Assembly: GCF_014138265.1 (NCBI RefSeq) | Contig: NZ_JACGXL010000001.1 | Coordinates: 248,001-312,000, forward strand | DNA: 64,000 nucleotides | DNA from: Dokdonella fugitiva | Lineage (GTDB): Bacteria; Pseudomonadota; Gammaproteobacteria; Xanthomonadales; Rhodanobacteraceae | Direction of reading: 5' to 3' | In this document: positions 10,876 to 19,926 of the stretch, piece by piece | Position numbering within the stretch: the first letter of the stretch is position 1 | Layout of the letters: each line of letters begins with the position of its first letter | Program-made: the position numbers and the translations under genes | The notes under the pieces: model-generated | The model's database searches: none | What the model saw: only the letters and a program-made list of their open reading frames with translations | What the model was told of the DNA's origin: nothing

Positions 10876-10959
10876 GCACGTTCGCCGGGTGATCGCCGCT
10901 GCTACGATAACCGGCCCTGACCGCGCCCGATCCGGCACGGCGATCACACGGAACACGCC

Positions 10960-11370
10960 ATGACGCAAGACACCGCGCGCGCATTGATCGAAACCTACTA
11001 CGCGGCGTTCAACCGCGCCGACTGGAACGCGATGCTCGAATGCCTCGCCGGCGACGTCGTGCACGATCTCAACCAGGGCGGGCGCGAACACGGGCGCGAT
11101 GCGTTCCGCGCATTCCTCGCGCGCATGGATCGCTGCTACGAGGAACAACTGCGCGACATCGCCGTGTTCGCTGCCGCGGACGGCACGCGCGCGGCGGCCG
11201 AGTACGTCGTCCATGGCCGCTACAAGGCGACCGACGAGGGCCTTCCTCCTGCGCGGGATCAGCGCTACGCATTGCCGGGTGGCGCCTTCTTCGACCTGCG
11301 TGACGGGCGCATCGCGCGCGTGACGAACTACTACAACCTGCAGGACTGGCTGCACCAGGTCGGCGCTTGA
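10960..11370 (+). CDS. NTF2/SnoaL-like protein (ketosteroid isomerase-related family)
   Basis: The 136-residue product has the cone-shaped NTF2-like fold signature: LIETYYAAFNRADWNAMLECLAGDVVHDLNQG at the N-terminus, a central VFAAADGTRAAAEYVVHGRY strand pair, and FFDLRDGRIARVTNYYNLQDW at the end. It fits the ketosteroid isomerase-related family (TIGR02096 type); these include enzymes and binding proteins, and the substrate here is unknown. It is the first of four genes joined by 4-bp overlaps up to 14088. A TACGATAAC motif about 50 bp upstream could serve as a -10. Confidence 0.85.
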   Translation: MTQDTARALIETYYAAFNRADWNAMLECLAGDVVHDLNQGGREHGRDAFRAFLARMDRCYEEQLRDIAVFAAADGTRAAAEYVVHGRYKATDEGLPPARDQRYALPGGAFFDLRDGRIARVTNYYNLQDWLHQVGA

Positions 11371-12611
11371 CTCGGGTACACATCATAGGGGGAGGGCCTG
11401 CAGGATTGATGGCCGCCGAAGCCGCGCGCGCCACCGGCGCCGAGGTCGACGTCTACGATCGCATGGGGTCGGTCGGCCGCAAGTTCCTCGTCGCCGGCAA
11501 GGGCGGACTCAATCTCACCCATTCCGATCCGTTCGAGCGCTTCGCGTCGCGCTATCGCGGGCGCGCCGACGAAATCCGCGCGTGGCTGCGCGAGTTCGAC
11601 GCCGATGCGCTGCGCGCGTGGGCGCGCGGGCTCGGCGTGGACACCTTCGTCGGTACCTCGGGGCGCGTGTTTCCGCTCGACCTCAAGGCCGCGCCGCTGC
11701 TGCGCGGCTGGGTGCGGCGCCTGCGCGCGAGCGACGTGCGCTTCCACGTCGGCCACGATTGGATCGGCTGGGACGAACACGGTGCGCTGCGCTTCGCGAG
11801 CGGCGACGGCGAACGCAAGGTCAAGGCCGACGCGGTCGTGCTCGCCTGCGGCGGCGGCAGCTGGCCGGTGCTCGGATCCGACGGGCGCTGGGTCGCGCCG
11901 CTCGCCGCGCGCGGCGTCGCGATCGCGCCGCTGCAACCGTCGAACTGCGGCTTCGACGTCGCCTGGAGCGCGCACTTCGCCGGACGCCACGCCGGCGAGC
12001 CGGTCAAGCCGGTCGTGCTCGAATGCCACGACGCCGACGGCACGGCGCACCGGCGCCAAGGCGAATTCGTCGTCGGCGCGCACGGCATCGAAGGCAGCCT
12101 CGTCTACGCCTACAGCGGCATCCTGCGCGATGCGATCGCCGCGCGCGGCAGCGCGACGATCCGCCTCGACCTCGTGCCCGGTCGCGACGTCGAGCGCCTC
12201 GCGCGCGAACTCGCCCGCCCGCGTGGGCGCCGTTCCTTCGGCGAGCACCTGCGCCGCGCCGCCGGCATCGACAGCGTGAAGGCGGGGCTCCTCTACGAAG
12301 TGCTCGGCAAGGACGGCCTCGCCGACGCAGGGAAGGTCGCCGCGACCTTGAAAGCGCTGCCGTTGAAGCTGTTGCGTGCGCGTCCGATCGACGAAGCGAT
12401 CAGCAGCGCAGGTGGCGTCCGCTTCGACGCGCTCGATGCACACCTCATGTTGCGCGATCTTCCTGGCGTGTTCTGCGCGGGCGAGATGATCGACTGGGAA
12501 GCGCCGACCGGCGGCTATCTGCTGACCGCCTGCTTCGCGAGCGGACGCATCGCGGGCGCCGCGGCCGCGGGCTGGCATGCGCGCGCGGCCGGCGCTACCG
12601 TTCCGGCATGA
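11367..12611 (+). CDS. NAD(P)/FAD-dependent oxidoreductase, TIGR03862/BaiN-like flavoprotein
   Basis: The 414-residue flavoprotein has an N-terminal Rossmann site VHIIGGGPAGLMAAEAA, a GRKFLVAGKGGLNLTHSD block typical of the HI0933/BaiN group, VVLACGGGSWPVLGSDGRW near residue 155, and the C-terminal FCAGEMIDWEAPTGGYLL block that closes the FAD site. The TIGR03862 subgroup is widespread and of unknown substrate. The start is TTG at 11367, overlapping the previous stop (TTGA), and the next gene starts in an ATGA overlap with its stop, so translation is coupled. A weak internal start is possible but would remove the Rossmann motif. Confidence 0.9.
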   Translation: MTRVHIIGGGPAGLMAAEAARATGAEVDVYDRMGSVGRKFLVAGKGGLNLTHSDPFERFASRYRGRADEIRAWLREFDADALRAWARGLGVDTFVGTSGRVFPLDLKAAPLLRGWVRRLRASDVRFHVGHDWIGWDEHGALRFASGDGERKVKADAVVLACGGGSWPVLGSDGRWVAPLAARGVAIAPLQPSNCGFDVAWSAHFAGRHAGEPVKPVVLECHDADGTAHRRQGEFVVGAHGIEGSLVYAYSGILRDAIAARGSATIRLDLVPGRDVERLARELARPRGRRSFGEHLRRAAGIDSVKAGLLYEVLGKDGLADAGKVAATLKALPLKLLRARPIDEAISSAGGVRFDALDAHLMLRDLPGVFCAGEMIDWEAPTGGYLLTACFASGRIAGAAAAGWHARAAGATVPA

Positions 12612-13204
12612 TCGAAGTCCATCCGTTGAGCGGCCCGGAAGCCGCCCGTCACGTCGATGCGGTCGCCGCGTTGCGCATCGCCGTGTTTCGCGACTGGCCG
12701 TACCTCTACGAGGGGGACTTCGACTACGAGGCGAAGTACCTCGCCACCTACGCAGCGTCGGCCGAGAGCCTGTTCGTGCTCGCGTTCGACGGCGCGCGCA
12801 TCGTCGGCGCGTCGACGGGCATTCCGCTCGCCCACGAGACCGCCGCGTTCGTCGAACCGTTCTCCGCGCGCGGGATCCCGAGTGCGGACGTGTTCTACTT
12901 CGGCGAATCCGTGCTGCTGCCCGAGTACCGCGGGCGAGGCCTCGGCCACCGCTTCTTCGACGAGCGCGAGCGCTACGCGCGGCGCCTCGGCCGCTTCCGC
13001 ATGACCGCGTTCTGCGCGGTCGAGCGCGACGCCGACGACCCGCGCCGTCCGCCCGGGCATCGGCCCAACGACGCGTTCTGGAGCAGGCGCGGCTACCGCC
13101 GCCAGGACGACATGTTCTGCCGCATCGACTGGCCCGAGGTCGGCGACGGCGTGCCGCTGTCGCACCGGCTGCGCTTCTGGCTGCGCCCGCTGGATCCCGC
13201 ATGA
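12608..13204 (+). CDS. GNAT family N-acetyltransferase
   Basis: The 198-residue product carries the GNAT fold with an acetyl-CoA loop in LLPEYRGRGLGHRFFDERE near residues 103-120 and a C-terminal FWSRRGYRR strand. N-terminal AALRIAVFRDWPYLYEGD and EAKYLATYA resemble the GNAT domain that is fused to a nitrilase domain in some bacteria. Here the nitrilase-type gene follows immediately, with an ATGA overlap at 13201-13204, so the two probably act together. The acetyl acceptor is unknown. Confidence 0.88.
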   Translation: MIEVHPLSGPEAARHVDAVAALRIAVFRDWPYLYEGDFDYEAKYLATYAASAESLFVLAFDGARIVGASTGIPLAHETAAFVEPFSARGIPSADVFYFGESVLLPEYRGRGLGHRFFDERERYARRLGRFRMTAFCAVERDADDPRRPPGHRPNDAFWSRRGYRRQDDMFCRIDWPEVGDGVPLSHRLRFWLRPLDPA

Positions 13205-14088
13205 GCGTGCGCGTCGCGGTCGCCCGTTACGCGATCGGCGAACCGGCCGATTTCGCCGCGTTCGCCGATCGCGTCGCCGCGCGCGTCGATGCCGCCGCGC
13301 GAGCGGGCGCGCAGTGCGTCGTGTTGCCCGAGTACCTCGCGCTCGAAGCCGCGGCCGCGCAGGAGCACGCGGTGCGCGCCGATTTCGTGCGCTCGCTCGA
13401 TGCGCTGCAGGACCAGCGTGGCGACTACGAGGCATTCGCACGCGAACTCGCGCGCCGGCATTCGATCTACCTCGTCGCGGGTACCTTCCTCGCCGCGCAC
13501 GGCGACGGCCGCTATCGCAATCGCGCCTGGCTCGCGACGCCCGAGGGCGCGCTCGCGTTCCAGGACAAGCTCACCCTGACCGGCTTCGAGCGCGCGAGCG
13601 GCGTGATCGAGCCCGGCGATGCGATCAAGGTGTTCGACACAGCGATCGGCCGTATCGCGATCGATGTCTGCTACGACATCGAATTCCCGCTGTACGCGCG
13701 TGCGCAGGCCGAGGCCGGCGCGAACCTGCTGCTCGTGCCCAGTTGCACCGACACCGAAGCCGGAGCGAGCCGCGTGCGCATCGGCTGCCAGGCGCGCGCG
13801 CTGGAGAACCAGGCGTTCGTCGCATGCGCGGTGACCGCGGGCGTCGCCGACTGGAGTCCGGCGCTCGATCGCAATACCGGATCGGCCGCGATCTATACGC
13901 CGGTCGATCGCGGCTTCCCGGCCGACGGCATCGCCGCGGCGACGGGCGAACGCGACGACTGGGCCTGGGCCGACGTCGACCTCGACGCGCTCGCGGCCGC
14001 GCGCCGCGAGGGCCAGGTCGCGAACGCCGCCGACTGGCCCGCGCAGCAGCGGCCCGCGCTCGCGCGTGCGCGCGTCGAACGCGCCTGA
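13201..14088 (+). CDS. Carbon-nitrogen hydrolase (nitrilase superfamily)
   Basis: The 295-residue product keeps the superfamily's Glu-Lys-Cys triad: Glu in VVLPEYLAL near residue 42, Lys in FQDKLTLTGFE near 123, Cys in IDVCYDIEFP near 158. Such enzymes hydrolyse amides or nitriles, or make amides. The GNAT-plus-hydrolase pair occurs in many bacteria as separate or fused genes, and I know of no established substrate for the pair. It is the last gene of the four-gene coupled operon that starts at 10960 and converges on the PAP2 gene with one base between the stop codons. Confidence 0.9.
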   Translation: MSVRVAVARYAIGEPADFAAFADRVAARVDAAARAGAQCVVLPEYLALEAAAAQEHAVRADFVRSLDALQDQRGDYEAFARELARRHSIYLVAGTFLAAHGDGRYRNRAWLATPEGALAFQDKLTLTGFERASGVIEPGDAIKVFDTAIGRIAIDVCYDIEFPLYARAQAEAGANLLLVPSCTDTEAGASRVRIGCQARALENQAFVACAVTAGVADWSPALDRNTGSAAIYTPVDRGFPADGIAAATGERDDWAWADVDLDALAAARREGQVANAADWPAQQRPALARARVERA

Positions 14089-14089
14089 A

Positions 14090-14620
14090 TCAGCCGATCA
14101 GCCAGAGCGACGAGCCGGCCAGCGCGCACGCGATGACCGTCGCCGCGAGCACGTCGCTCGGATAGTGCAGGCCGAGCACGACGCGCGACATCGCGACGAG
14201 CAGGGTGAACGGCAGCAGCAACGGCGCGAGCCACGGGAAGTACGCGAGTGCGATGAGTGTGAAGCTCACCGCGTGCAGCGTGTGGCCCGACGGAAAGCTG
14301 AACTCGTCGAGCGGCGCGATGTACGGGGTGATGTCCGCGTGCGTGCGGAACGGGCGCGGACGCCGCGTCCAGCGCTTGAGCGTGCGATAGAGCAGGGCGG
14401 CGACGATGCCGACGCAGGCCATGTGCAGCGCGGCCTGCAGGCCGCGCCGTCCGGCGAACAGCGCGAGCACGAGCATGAGCGCGTACCAGAACGCGCCGTC
14501 GCCGAGCCGGCTGACCAGGCGGAACAGGCGTATGAGCGCGCGCCTTGCGCCCCAGCGGTTCATCGCCAGGCACAGGCGGCGTTCGCCGCTGCCGATTTCG
14601 ATGCGTTGCCAGGTGGTCAT
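14090..14620 (-). CDS. PAP2-family membrane phosphatase
   Basis: The 176-residue membrane protein carries the three PAP2 phosphatase motifs: KRWTRRPRPF near residue 91, PSGHTLHA near 118, and SRVVLGLHYPSDVLA near 144-158, with about five hydrophobic segments. Family members dephosphorylate lipid phosphates such as undecaprenyl or phosphatidylglycerol phosphate at the outer face of the inner membrane. It overlaps the upstream glycosyltransferase by four bases (ATGA), so the pair is a coupled operon and probably handles a glycolipid or lipid carrier. Confidence 0.92.
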   Translation of the reverse strand: MTTWQRIEIGSGERRLCLAMNRWGARRALIRLFRLVSRLGDGAFWYALMLVLALFAGRRGLQAALHMACVGIVAALLYRTLKRWTRRPRPFRTHADITPYIAPLDEFSFPSGHTLHAVSFTLIALAYFPWLAPLLLPFTLLVAMSRVVLGLHYPSDVLAATVIACALAGSSLWLIG

Positions 14621-15762
14621 GCCGCGTTCCTCCTGCCGAGGGCGCCGAGCAGGTCGGCGAAGTGTTCGGCGACGCTGGACGGACTCAGCATCGCCACGGT
14701 CGAACGCGCCGCGTCGCGCGGATGCGGTGCGCCGGCCTGCGCGGTGGCCACGCGCGCGGCGAGGGAGACGGCCGCGTCGACGAACGCGTCGTCGTCGCCG
14801 AGCGCGACGCGCGCGCCGGCCTGCGTGTCGCGCACGTGCTCGCGCGCGGCGCCGTAGTCGAATGCGACGACGGGCACGCCGCTCGCGAGCGCTTCGAGAG
14901 TCACGTTGCCGAAGGTCTCGGTGCGGCTCGGGAACAGGAACAGGTCGCCGCACGCGTAGTGCCGCGCGAGTTCGTCGCCGCGGCGCACGCCGGCGAACAG
15001 CACGTGCGGATGCTGCGCCGCGAGTGCTTCCCGCGCGGGTCCGTCGCCGACGACGACGAAGCGCGCGCGCGGGTGCGCGGCGCGGATCGCCTCGAATGCG
15101 CGCACCGCGAGGCCGAGGTTCTTTTCCGGCGCGATGCGGCCGACGTGCACGACCGCGAGGTCATCGGGCGCGAGGCCCCATTCGGCGCGCAGCGCGGGAT
15201 CGCGGCGTCGCGGGTGGAACAGGTGGGTGTCGACCGCGCGACGCAGCAGGCGCACGTTGCGGAAACCGGTCGAGCCGAGGAATTCGACCAGTTCGGCGGT
15301 CGGCACGAGGGTCGCCGCGGCGCGATTGTGGAAGCGGCGCAGGTAGGCGAACACGATCGGCGTGAGCAGGCCGAGGCCGTAGTGGTTCACGAAATCGTCG
15401 AAGCGCGTGTGGAATCCCGTGCACGCGGGGATGTCGAGCCGGCGCGCGGTGCCGAGGGCGGACCAGCCGAGCGGGCCTTCGGTCGCGATGTAGAGCGCGT
15501 CGGGGCGACGCTCGGACCAGTGGCGATGCAGGTGCCGGTGTGCGGGCAGGCCGAAGCGCAGGCCCGGGTAGCGCGGCAGCGCCGCGCCGGGCAGCAGCAA
15601 CTGTTCGAACTCGGCGCCGTCGCCGACGTCGGCGTCCTGGCGCGGGCGCACGAGTTCGACGTCGTGGCCGAGCGCGACCAGCCCGCGCGCGAGCGACTGC
15701 ACCGTCAACGCGACGCCGTTGATTTCGGGTGGCCAGGTTTCGGTGACGATCGCAACGCGCAT
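14617..15762 (-). CDS. Glycosyltransferase family 4 (GT-B)
   Basis: The 381-residue GT-B enzyme starts MRVAIVTETWPPEINGVA, the usual GT4 N-terminus, and has LAVVHVGRIAPEKNLGLAV near the start of the second Rossmann domain, VVVGDGPA, and the donor-site block FLFPSRTETFGNVTLEALASG. It resembles the group that adds mannose or glucose to diacylglycerol or phosphatidyl-inositol type lipids; the exact donor and acceptor cannot be read from the sequence. The frame opens at 15783, but the ATG at 15762 gives the conserved start. It is followed by the coupled PAP2 gene, and diverges from the PHO-box promoter of pst. Confidence 0.92.
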   Translation of the reverse strand: MRVAIVTETWPPEINGVALTVQSLARGLVALGHDVELVRPRQDADVGDGAEFEQLLLPGAALPRYPGLRFGLPAHRHLHRHWSERRPDALYIATEGPLGWSALGTARRLDIPACTGFHTRFDDFVNHYGLGLLTPIVFAYLRRFHNRAAATLVPTAELVEFLGSTGFRNVRLLRRAVDTHLFHPRRRDPALRAEWGLAPDDLAVVHVGRIAPEKNLGLAVRAFEAIRAAHPRARFVVVGDGPAREALAAQHPHVLFAGVRRGDELARHYACGDLFLFPSRTETFGNVTLEALASGVPVVAFDYGAAREHVRDTQAGARVALGDDDAFVDAAVSLAARVATAQAGAPHPRDAARSTVAMLSPSSVAEHFADLLGALGRRNAA

Positions 15763-15856
15763 GCAGGGATCCGCATCGGGCATGCGGCAAGGCTCGCGCG
15801 TGGCCTTGAAGTGCGTGTTGCATCGCGGTGGCGGATCGATGACAGTGCGGCCATGC

Positions 15857-15874
15857 CTGTAACAAGGCTGTCAC
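15857..15874 (+). promoter_or_regulatory. PHO box upstream of pstC
   Basis: CTGTAACAAGGCTGTCAC consists of two 7-bp direct repeats (CTGTAAC, CTGTCAC) separated by four bases, matching the PhoB-binding consensus unit. It ends 22 bp before the pstC ATG. PhoB sites replace the -35, and a TAGCGT at 15885-15890 lies where a -10 would be expected. That would place the transcript start at or near the ATG, giving a leaderless or nearly leaderless mRNA (inference). Confidence 0.8.
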
Positions 15875-15896
15875 ATCGACCGCCTAGCGTGCGTGA

Positions 15897-16982
15897 ATGC
15901 CCGTGAATCCAGTGACTTGCGACCCGTTGTCGAGTTCCGGTCTCGTGCGCGCCTCGGCGCGCCGGCGGTACTGGCGCGGGCGCGTGCAACGCGTGCTCGT
16001 CGCCGCGGGGGCGTCGTTCGTCCTGCTCGGGCTGTTCGCGATCCCGGTCTACCTGGCCGCCGCGGTCGCCGCGTCGCGCGCGCCGGTCGGTGTCGACTGG
16101 GCGCATCTCGGCCTGCTGTTCGCGGGCAGCCTGCGCGCGACCGCGTGCGCGATCGCGGTCGCATTGCCGCTCGGCTTCGCGACCGCGATGTTCAGCGCGC
16201 ATTTCTGCGCGCCACGCCTGCGCGCGTGGCTCAAGCCCGCGCTGGAGATGCTCGAGGCGGTGCCGACGGTGATCCTCGGCCTCGTCGCCGCGACGTCGTT
16301 CGCGCCCTGGCTCAAGTCGCATGCCGCGACGCTGCTCGCGCTGCTCGTCGCGTTGCCGGCGCTGCTGCTCGCGGCCGGCTTCGCGTTCGGCCGCCCGTCG
16401 CGCCACGACGGTTGGCTGCCGCTGAGCGTGCTGCCGCTGCTGTGCGCGATCGTCGCGTTCGGCCTGTGGCTGTCGTCGCGCGCGCAGGCGCCGTGGATCG
16501 TTCCGGCGAGTCCGTGGAATGCGACCCTCGTCGGCCTCGCGCTCGGCGTCGCGGCGCTGCCGCTCGTGTTCTCGGTCGCCGAGGATGCGCTGTTCCTCGT
16601 TCCACGCGAGCAGACCCAGGCTGCGTTCGCGCTGGGCGCGACGCGCTGGCAGGCGCTCACGACCGTCGTGCTGCCGGCTGCGGGCGCCGGCCTGTTCGCT
16701 GCGGCGCTGCTCGGCATCGCCCGCTGTTTCGGCGAGACGATGATCGTGCTGATGGCGAGCGGCAATACCGCGATCGGCGGTTTCGATCCGTTGATCGGCC
16801 TGCGTTCGCTCGGTGCCGACATCGCGCTCGGCATGCCCGATGCGGCGCCCGCGAGCGCGGTCTGGCGCGACCTGCTCGTCGCCACGCTCGCGCTGCTCGC
16901 TTCGACGGTGCTGCTGAGCCTCGCCGCCGGTTTCGTTCGCGCGCGCCTGCGGCGCCGGCTGCACGCAGGCGCAGCGGCATGA
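15897..16982 (+). CDS. pstC: Phosphate ABC transporter permease PstC
   Basis: PstC is one of the two inner-membrane permeases of the high-affinity phosphate uptake system. The 361-residue protein has about eight hydrophobic segments and the permease motif EAVPTVILGLVAA near residue 120, plus the EAA-like loop LVPREQTQAAFALGATRWQALTTVVLPAA near 235-262 that contacts PstB. No Shine-Dalgarno is evident before the ATG, consistent with a very short leader. It overlaps pstA by four bases and lies behind a PHO box. No pstS for the binding protein is adjacent. Confidence 0.9.
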   Translation: MPVNPVTCDPLSSSGLVRASARRRYWRGRVQRVLVAAGASFVLLGLFAIPVYLAAAVAASRAPVGVDWAHLGLLFAGSLRATACAIAVALPLGFATAMFSAHFCAPRLRAWLKPALEMLEAVPTVILGLVAATSFAPWLKSHAATLLALLVALPALLLAAGFAFGRPSRHDGWLPLSVLPLLCAIVAFGLWLSSRAQAPWIVPASPWNATLVGLALGVAALPLVFSVAEDALFLVPREQTQAAFALGATRWQALTTVVLPAAGAGLFAAALLGIARCFGETMIVLMASGNTAIGGFDPLIGLRSLGADIALGMPDAAPASAVWRDLLVATLALLASTVLLSLAAGFVRARLRRRLHAGAAA

Positions 16983-18244
16983 ACGGCACGCGTGCCGCGA
17001 CCGCGGCGACCTGGATGCTCGGCGGCCTCGTCGGCCTGTGCATCGCGGCGATGCTCGGCCTGCTGTTCTTCACGCTCGGCAGCGGGCTCGCTTCGCTGCG
17101 ACCCGGCACGATCGAGCGCATCACCCTCGCCGACGGATCGTCGCGTCTCGCCGAGGTCGTCGCCGACGACGGCCACGCGCTGCTGCTGCGCACGAGCGAG
17201 ACGCGTCGCCTCGGCGAAGGCTACGAACGCGTGCGCCGTGGCGACGTCGTCGCTCGCAGCGAACCCGTCGACGCCTTCATGATCGGTCTGGGCGACGGCC
17301 GGCGCGTGCTCGGCGTCGGCGACGATGCCGCGCTCGCCGCGGCCGTGGGAAGCATCGGCGCGCTCGCGCGCGTGGTCGAGGTGCTGCGGCCGAACGCGCT
17401 CGGCGCGTTCGAAGGCGCCGGCATCTTCCTGCGCCGGCTCGCGCGTTTCGTCGCGACGCCGCCCGACGCATCCAACCTCGCCGGCGGGGTGCTGCCGGCG
17501 CTGGTCGGTACGGTCACCCTCGTGCTGCTCATGAGCGTGCTCGTGATGCCGTTCGGCGTCGCGGCCGCGGTCTACCTGCACGAGCGCCGCGGCGTCGGCG
17601 CACGCATCGTGCGCACCGCGATCGACACGCTCGCCGGCGTGCCCGCGATCGTCTACGGCGTGCTCGGCCTCGGCCTGTTCGTGCACGGTATCGGCGCCGG
17701 CATCGACCGCTGGTTCTACGCCGATCGCCTGCCGGTGCCGACCTTCGGCGGCGGCGGCCTGCTGTGGGCAGCGCTCACGCTCGCGCTGCTGACCTTGCCG
17801 GTCGTCGTGGTCAGCGTCGAGCAGGGACTCGCGCGCATTCCGTCGAGCCTGCGCGACGGTTCCCTCGCGCTCGGCGCGACGCGCGAAGAGACCCTTCGGC
17901 GCCTGCTGCTGCCGGCCGCGCGTCCCGCGGTACTGACCGGGTTCGTGCTGGCGATCGCGCGCGCGGCCGGGTCGGTGGCGCCGCTCATGCTCGTCGGCAT
18001 GGTCAAGCTCGCACCGGCGTCGCCGCTCGACGGTGCATTCCCGTACCTGCACCCGTCGCGCCAGTTCATGCATCTCGGTTTCGCCGTCTACGACGCGGCG
18101 CTCGCGAGCCCCGACGCGATCCGCGGCGTGCCGCGCGCCTACGCCTGTGCGATGCTGCTCGTGTGCGTGGTGATCGTGCTGAACCTGTCGGCGATCCTGT
18201 TGCGCAATCGCCTGCGCGACCGTTATCGCGCCCTGGAATCCTGA
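16979..18244 (+). CDS. pstA: Phosphate ABC transporter permease PstA, with N-terminal insertion
   Basis: The C-terminal 270 residues are a standard PstA permease: [42 protein letters not shown], and the EAA loop [28 protein letters not shown]. The total is 421 residues rather than about 290, because about 110 residues (about 38-150) lie between the first membrane segment and the core. This insertion includes [15 protein letters not shown] and is probably extracytoplasmic; longer PstA proteins are known in Pseudomonads. Translation is coupled to pstC (ATGA), and pstB starts 4 bp after the stop. Confidence 0.9.
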   Translation: MNGTRAATAATWMLGGLVGLCIAAMLGLLFFTLGSGLASLRPGTIERITLADGSSRLAEVVADDGHALLLRTSETRRLGEGYERVRRGDVVARSEPVDAFMIGLGDGRRVLGVGDDAALAAAVGSIGALARVVEVLRPNALGAFEGAGIFLRRLARFVATPPDASNLAGGVLPALVGTVTLVLLMSVLVMPFGVAAAVYLHERRGVGARIVRTAIDTLAGVPAIVYGVLGLGLFVHGIGAGIDRWFYADRLPVPTFGGGGLLWAALTLALLTLPVVVVSVEQGLARIPSSLRDGSLALGATREETLRRLLLPAARPAVLTGFVLAIARAAGSVAPLMLVGMVKLAPASPLDGAFPYLHPSRQFMHLGFAVYDAALASPDAIRGVPRAYACAMLLVCVVIVLNLSAILLRNRLRDRYRALES

Positions 18245-18248
18245 GTAC

Positions 18249-19070
18249 ATGTCGAACAGCGTGACTCCTGCCATCGATGGCGGCGCGAGCGTGTCGCGCG
18301 AGCAAGCCGCCGGTGCCGCGCCGGCACTGCGCACGCGTGCGCTGAGCCTATGGTACGGCGCGCGCCGCGCGCTCGATGCGGTCGACCTCGACGTGCCGGC
18401 GCGACGCATCACCGCGCTGATCGGCCCGAGCGGGTGCGGCAAGTCGAGCCTGCTGCGCTGCCTCAACCGCCTCACCGACGAGATCGAAGGCACGCGCGTC
18501 GAGGGCGAGGTGCGCCTCGGCGAAGCCGACGTCTATGCGCCGGACGCGTTCGTGCACGAACTGCGCCGGCGCGTCGGCATCGTGTTCCAGCGGCCGAATC
18601 CGTTCCCGTTGTCGATCCACGACAACGTCGCCTACGGCCTGCGCCTGCTCGGCATCCGCAGCCGGCGCGAACTCGACGAGCGCGTCGAGGCGGCGCTGAA
18701 GGCAGCCGCGTTGTGGGATGAAGTCGCGAGCCGGCTCGACGACGGCGCGCTCGGCCTTTCGCTCGGCCAGCAGCAACGCCTCGTCATCGCGCGCGCGATC
18801 GCGGTCGAGCCCGAGGTGCTCATGCTCGACGAGCCTGCGTCCGCGCTCGATCCCGCCGCGACGCTGCGCTTCGAGGAACTGCTGCACGAGCTCGCCGGGC
18901 GCTACACGCTGCTGCTCGTCACGCACAACATGCAGCAGGCGGCGCGGGTGTCCGATTTCACCGCGTTCATGCACGCGGGCCGCCTGATCGAATTCGGCGA
19001 CACCGACGCGCTGTTCACCAATCCGCGCGAACGGCAGACCGAGGATTTCATCACCGGCCGCTACGGCTGA
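18249..19070 (+). CDS. pstB: Phosphate ABC transporter ATP-binding protein PstB
   Basis: PstB powers phosphate import and, with PhoU, signals to PhoR. The 273-residue product has Walker [10 protein letters not shown] near residue 60, the Q-loop [18 protein letters not shown] typical of PstB, Walker [14 protein letters not shown], and the switch His in [12 protein letters not shown]. The signature is GLSLGQQQR where PstB normally has LSGGQQQR, so Leu replaces the first Gly; the change is read directly from the sequence (18753-18779). The N-terminal 25 residues are an extra low-complexity tail. It lies between pstA and phoU in the operon. Confidence 0.93.
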   Translation: MSNSVTPAIDGGASVSREQAAGAAPALRTRALSLWYGARRALDAVDLDVPARRITALIGPSGCGKSSLLRCLNRLTDEIEGTRVEGEVRLGEADVYAPDAFVHELRRRVGIVFQRPNPFPLSIHDNVAYGLRLLGIRSRRELDERVEAALKAAALWDEVASRLDDGALGLSLGQQQRLVIARAIAVEPEVLMLDEPASALDPAATLRFEELLHELAGRYTLLLVTHNMQQAARVSDFTAFMHAGRLIEFGDTDALFTNPRERQTEDFITGRYG

Positions 19071-19168
19071 GCCGCCGCCGCCCGCGCCCACCGGACGCAA
19101 TCGCGTCACGACGCGTCCGCTATAGTGCCTTCCCGTCCACGCACCACGACCATCCGCCCGGTTCCATC

Positions 19169-19879
19169 ATGGATCGCCTGCATCTCACCCAGCACATTTC
19201 CCGCCAGTTCAACAGCGAAATCGAGGACGTGCGGCGGCAGGTGCTCGCGATGGGCGGCATCGTCGAGGAGCAGATCGCCGCGGCGGTCCGCGTGCTGGTC
19301 GCGCGCGAGGCGGGCGCGCTCGGCGAGATCCGCGAGCGCGAGCAGCGCATCAACGCGGCCGAGCTCGCGATCGACGAGCAGTGCGCGTTCATCCTCGCCC
19401 GGCGCCAGCCGGCCGCGTCGGACCTGCGCCTCGTGCTCTCGGTCATGAAGATGCTCGCGGACCTCGAGCGCATCGGCGACGAGGCCAAGCGCATTGCGCG
19501 GCTCGGCGAACACCTGCTCAACGAGGAAAGCGGAGCCGACGTCACCGCGGCACTGGCCGAACTCGGCCACGTCGCGCGCGACATGCTGCGCGGCGCGCTC
19601 GACGCGTTCGCGCGCCTCGACGAACAGCTCGCGCTCGACGTCATGCACCGCGACCGCCGCCTCGACGGCAGCTTCCGCTCGGTGTCGGCGACGCTCGTCG
19701 CGCGCATGCAGCAGGTGCCCGAGCAGATCCCCGTCGAACTCGACCGCCTCTGGTGCGCGCGCTCGTTCGAGCGGATCGGCGACCGCTGCAAGAACCTGTG
19801 CGAGTTCGTGCTCTACCTCGTGCGCGGCAAGGACGTGCGCCACTCGGGTCTCGCCAAGGGCGACGCGCCACGCGGCTGA
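19169..19879 (+). CDS. phoU: Phosphate-signalling protein PhoU
   Basis: PhoU is a peripheral cytoplasmic protein that couples Pst transport to PhoR, repressing the Pho regulon when phosphate is plentiful. The 236-residue all-helical product has the two PhoU repeats with their metal-site blocks: DLRLVLSVMKMLADLERIGDEAKRIA near residue 85 and DRLWCARSFERIGDRCKNLCE near 191. It lies 98 bp after pstB, and a TATAGTGCC segment in the gap could be a separate promoter. A GNAT gene follows. Confidence 0.95.
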   Translation: MDRLHLTQHISRQFNSEIEDVRRQVLAMGGIVEEQIAAAVRVLVAREAGALGEIREREQRINAAELAIDEQCAFILARRQPAASDLRLVLSVMKMLADLERIGDEAKRIARLGEHLLNEESGADVTAALAELGHVARDMLRGALDAFARLDEQLALDVMHRDRRLDGSFRSVSATLVARMQQVPEQIPVELDRLWCARSFERIGDRCKNLCEFVLYLVRGKDVRHSGLAKGDAPRG

Positions 19880-19926
19880 CCGCGCCGACCCTTGCGGAAC
19901 GCGCGCCGCGCCACCATCACGCGGAC

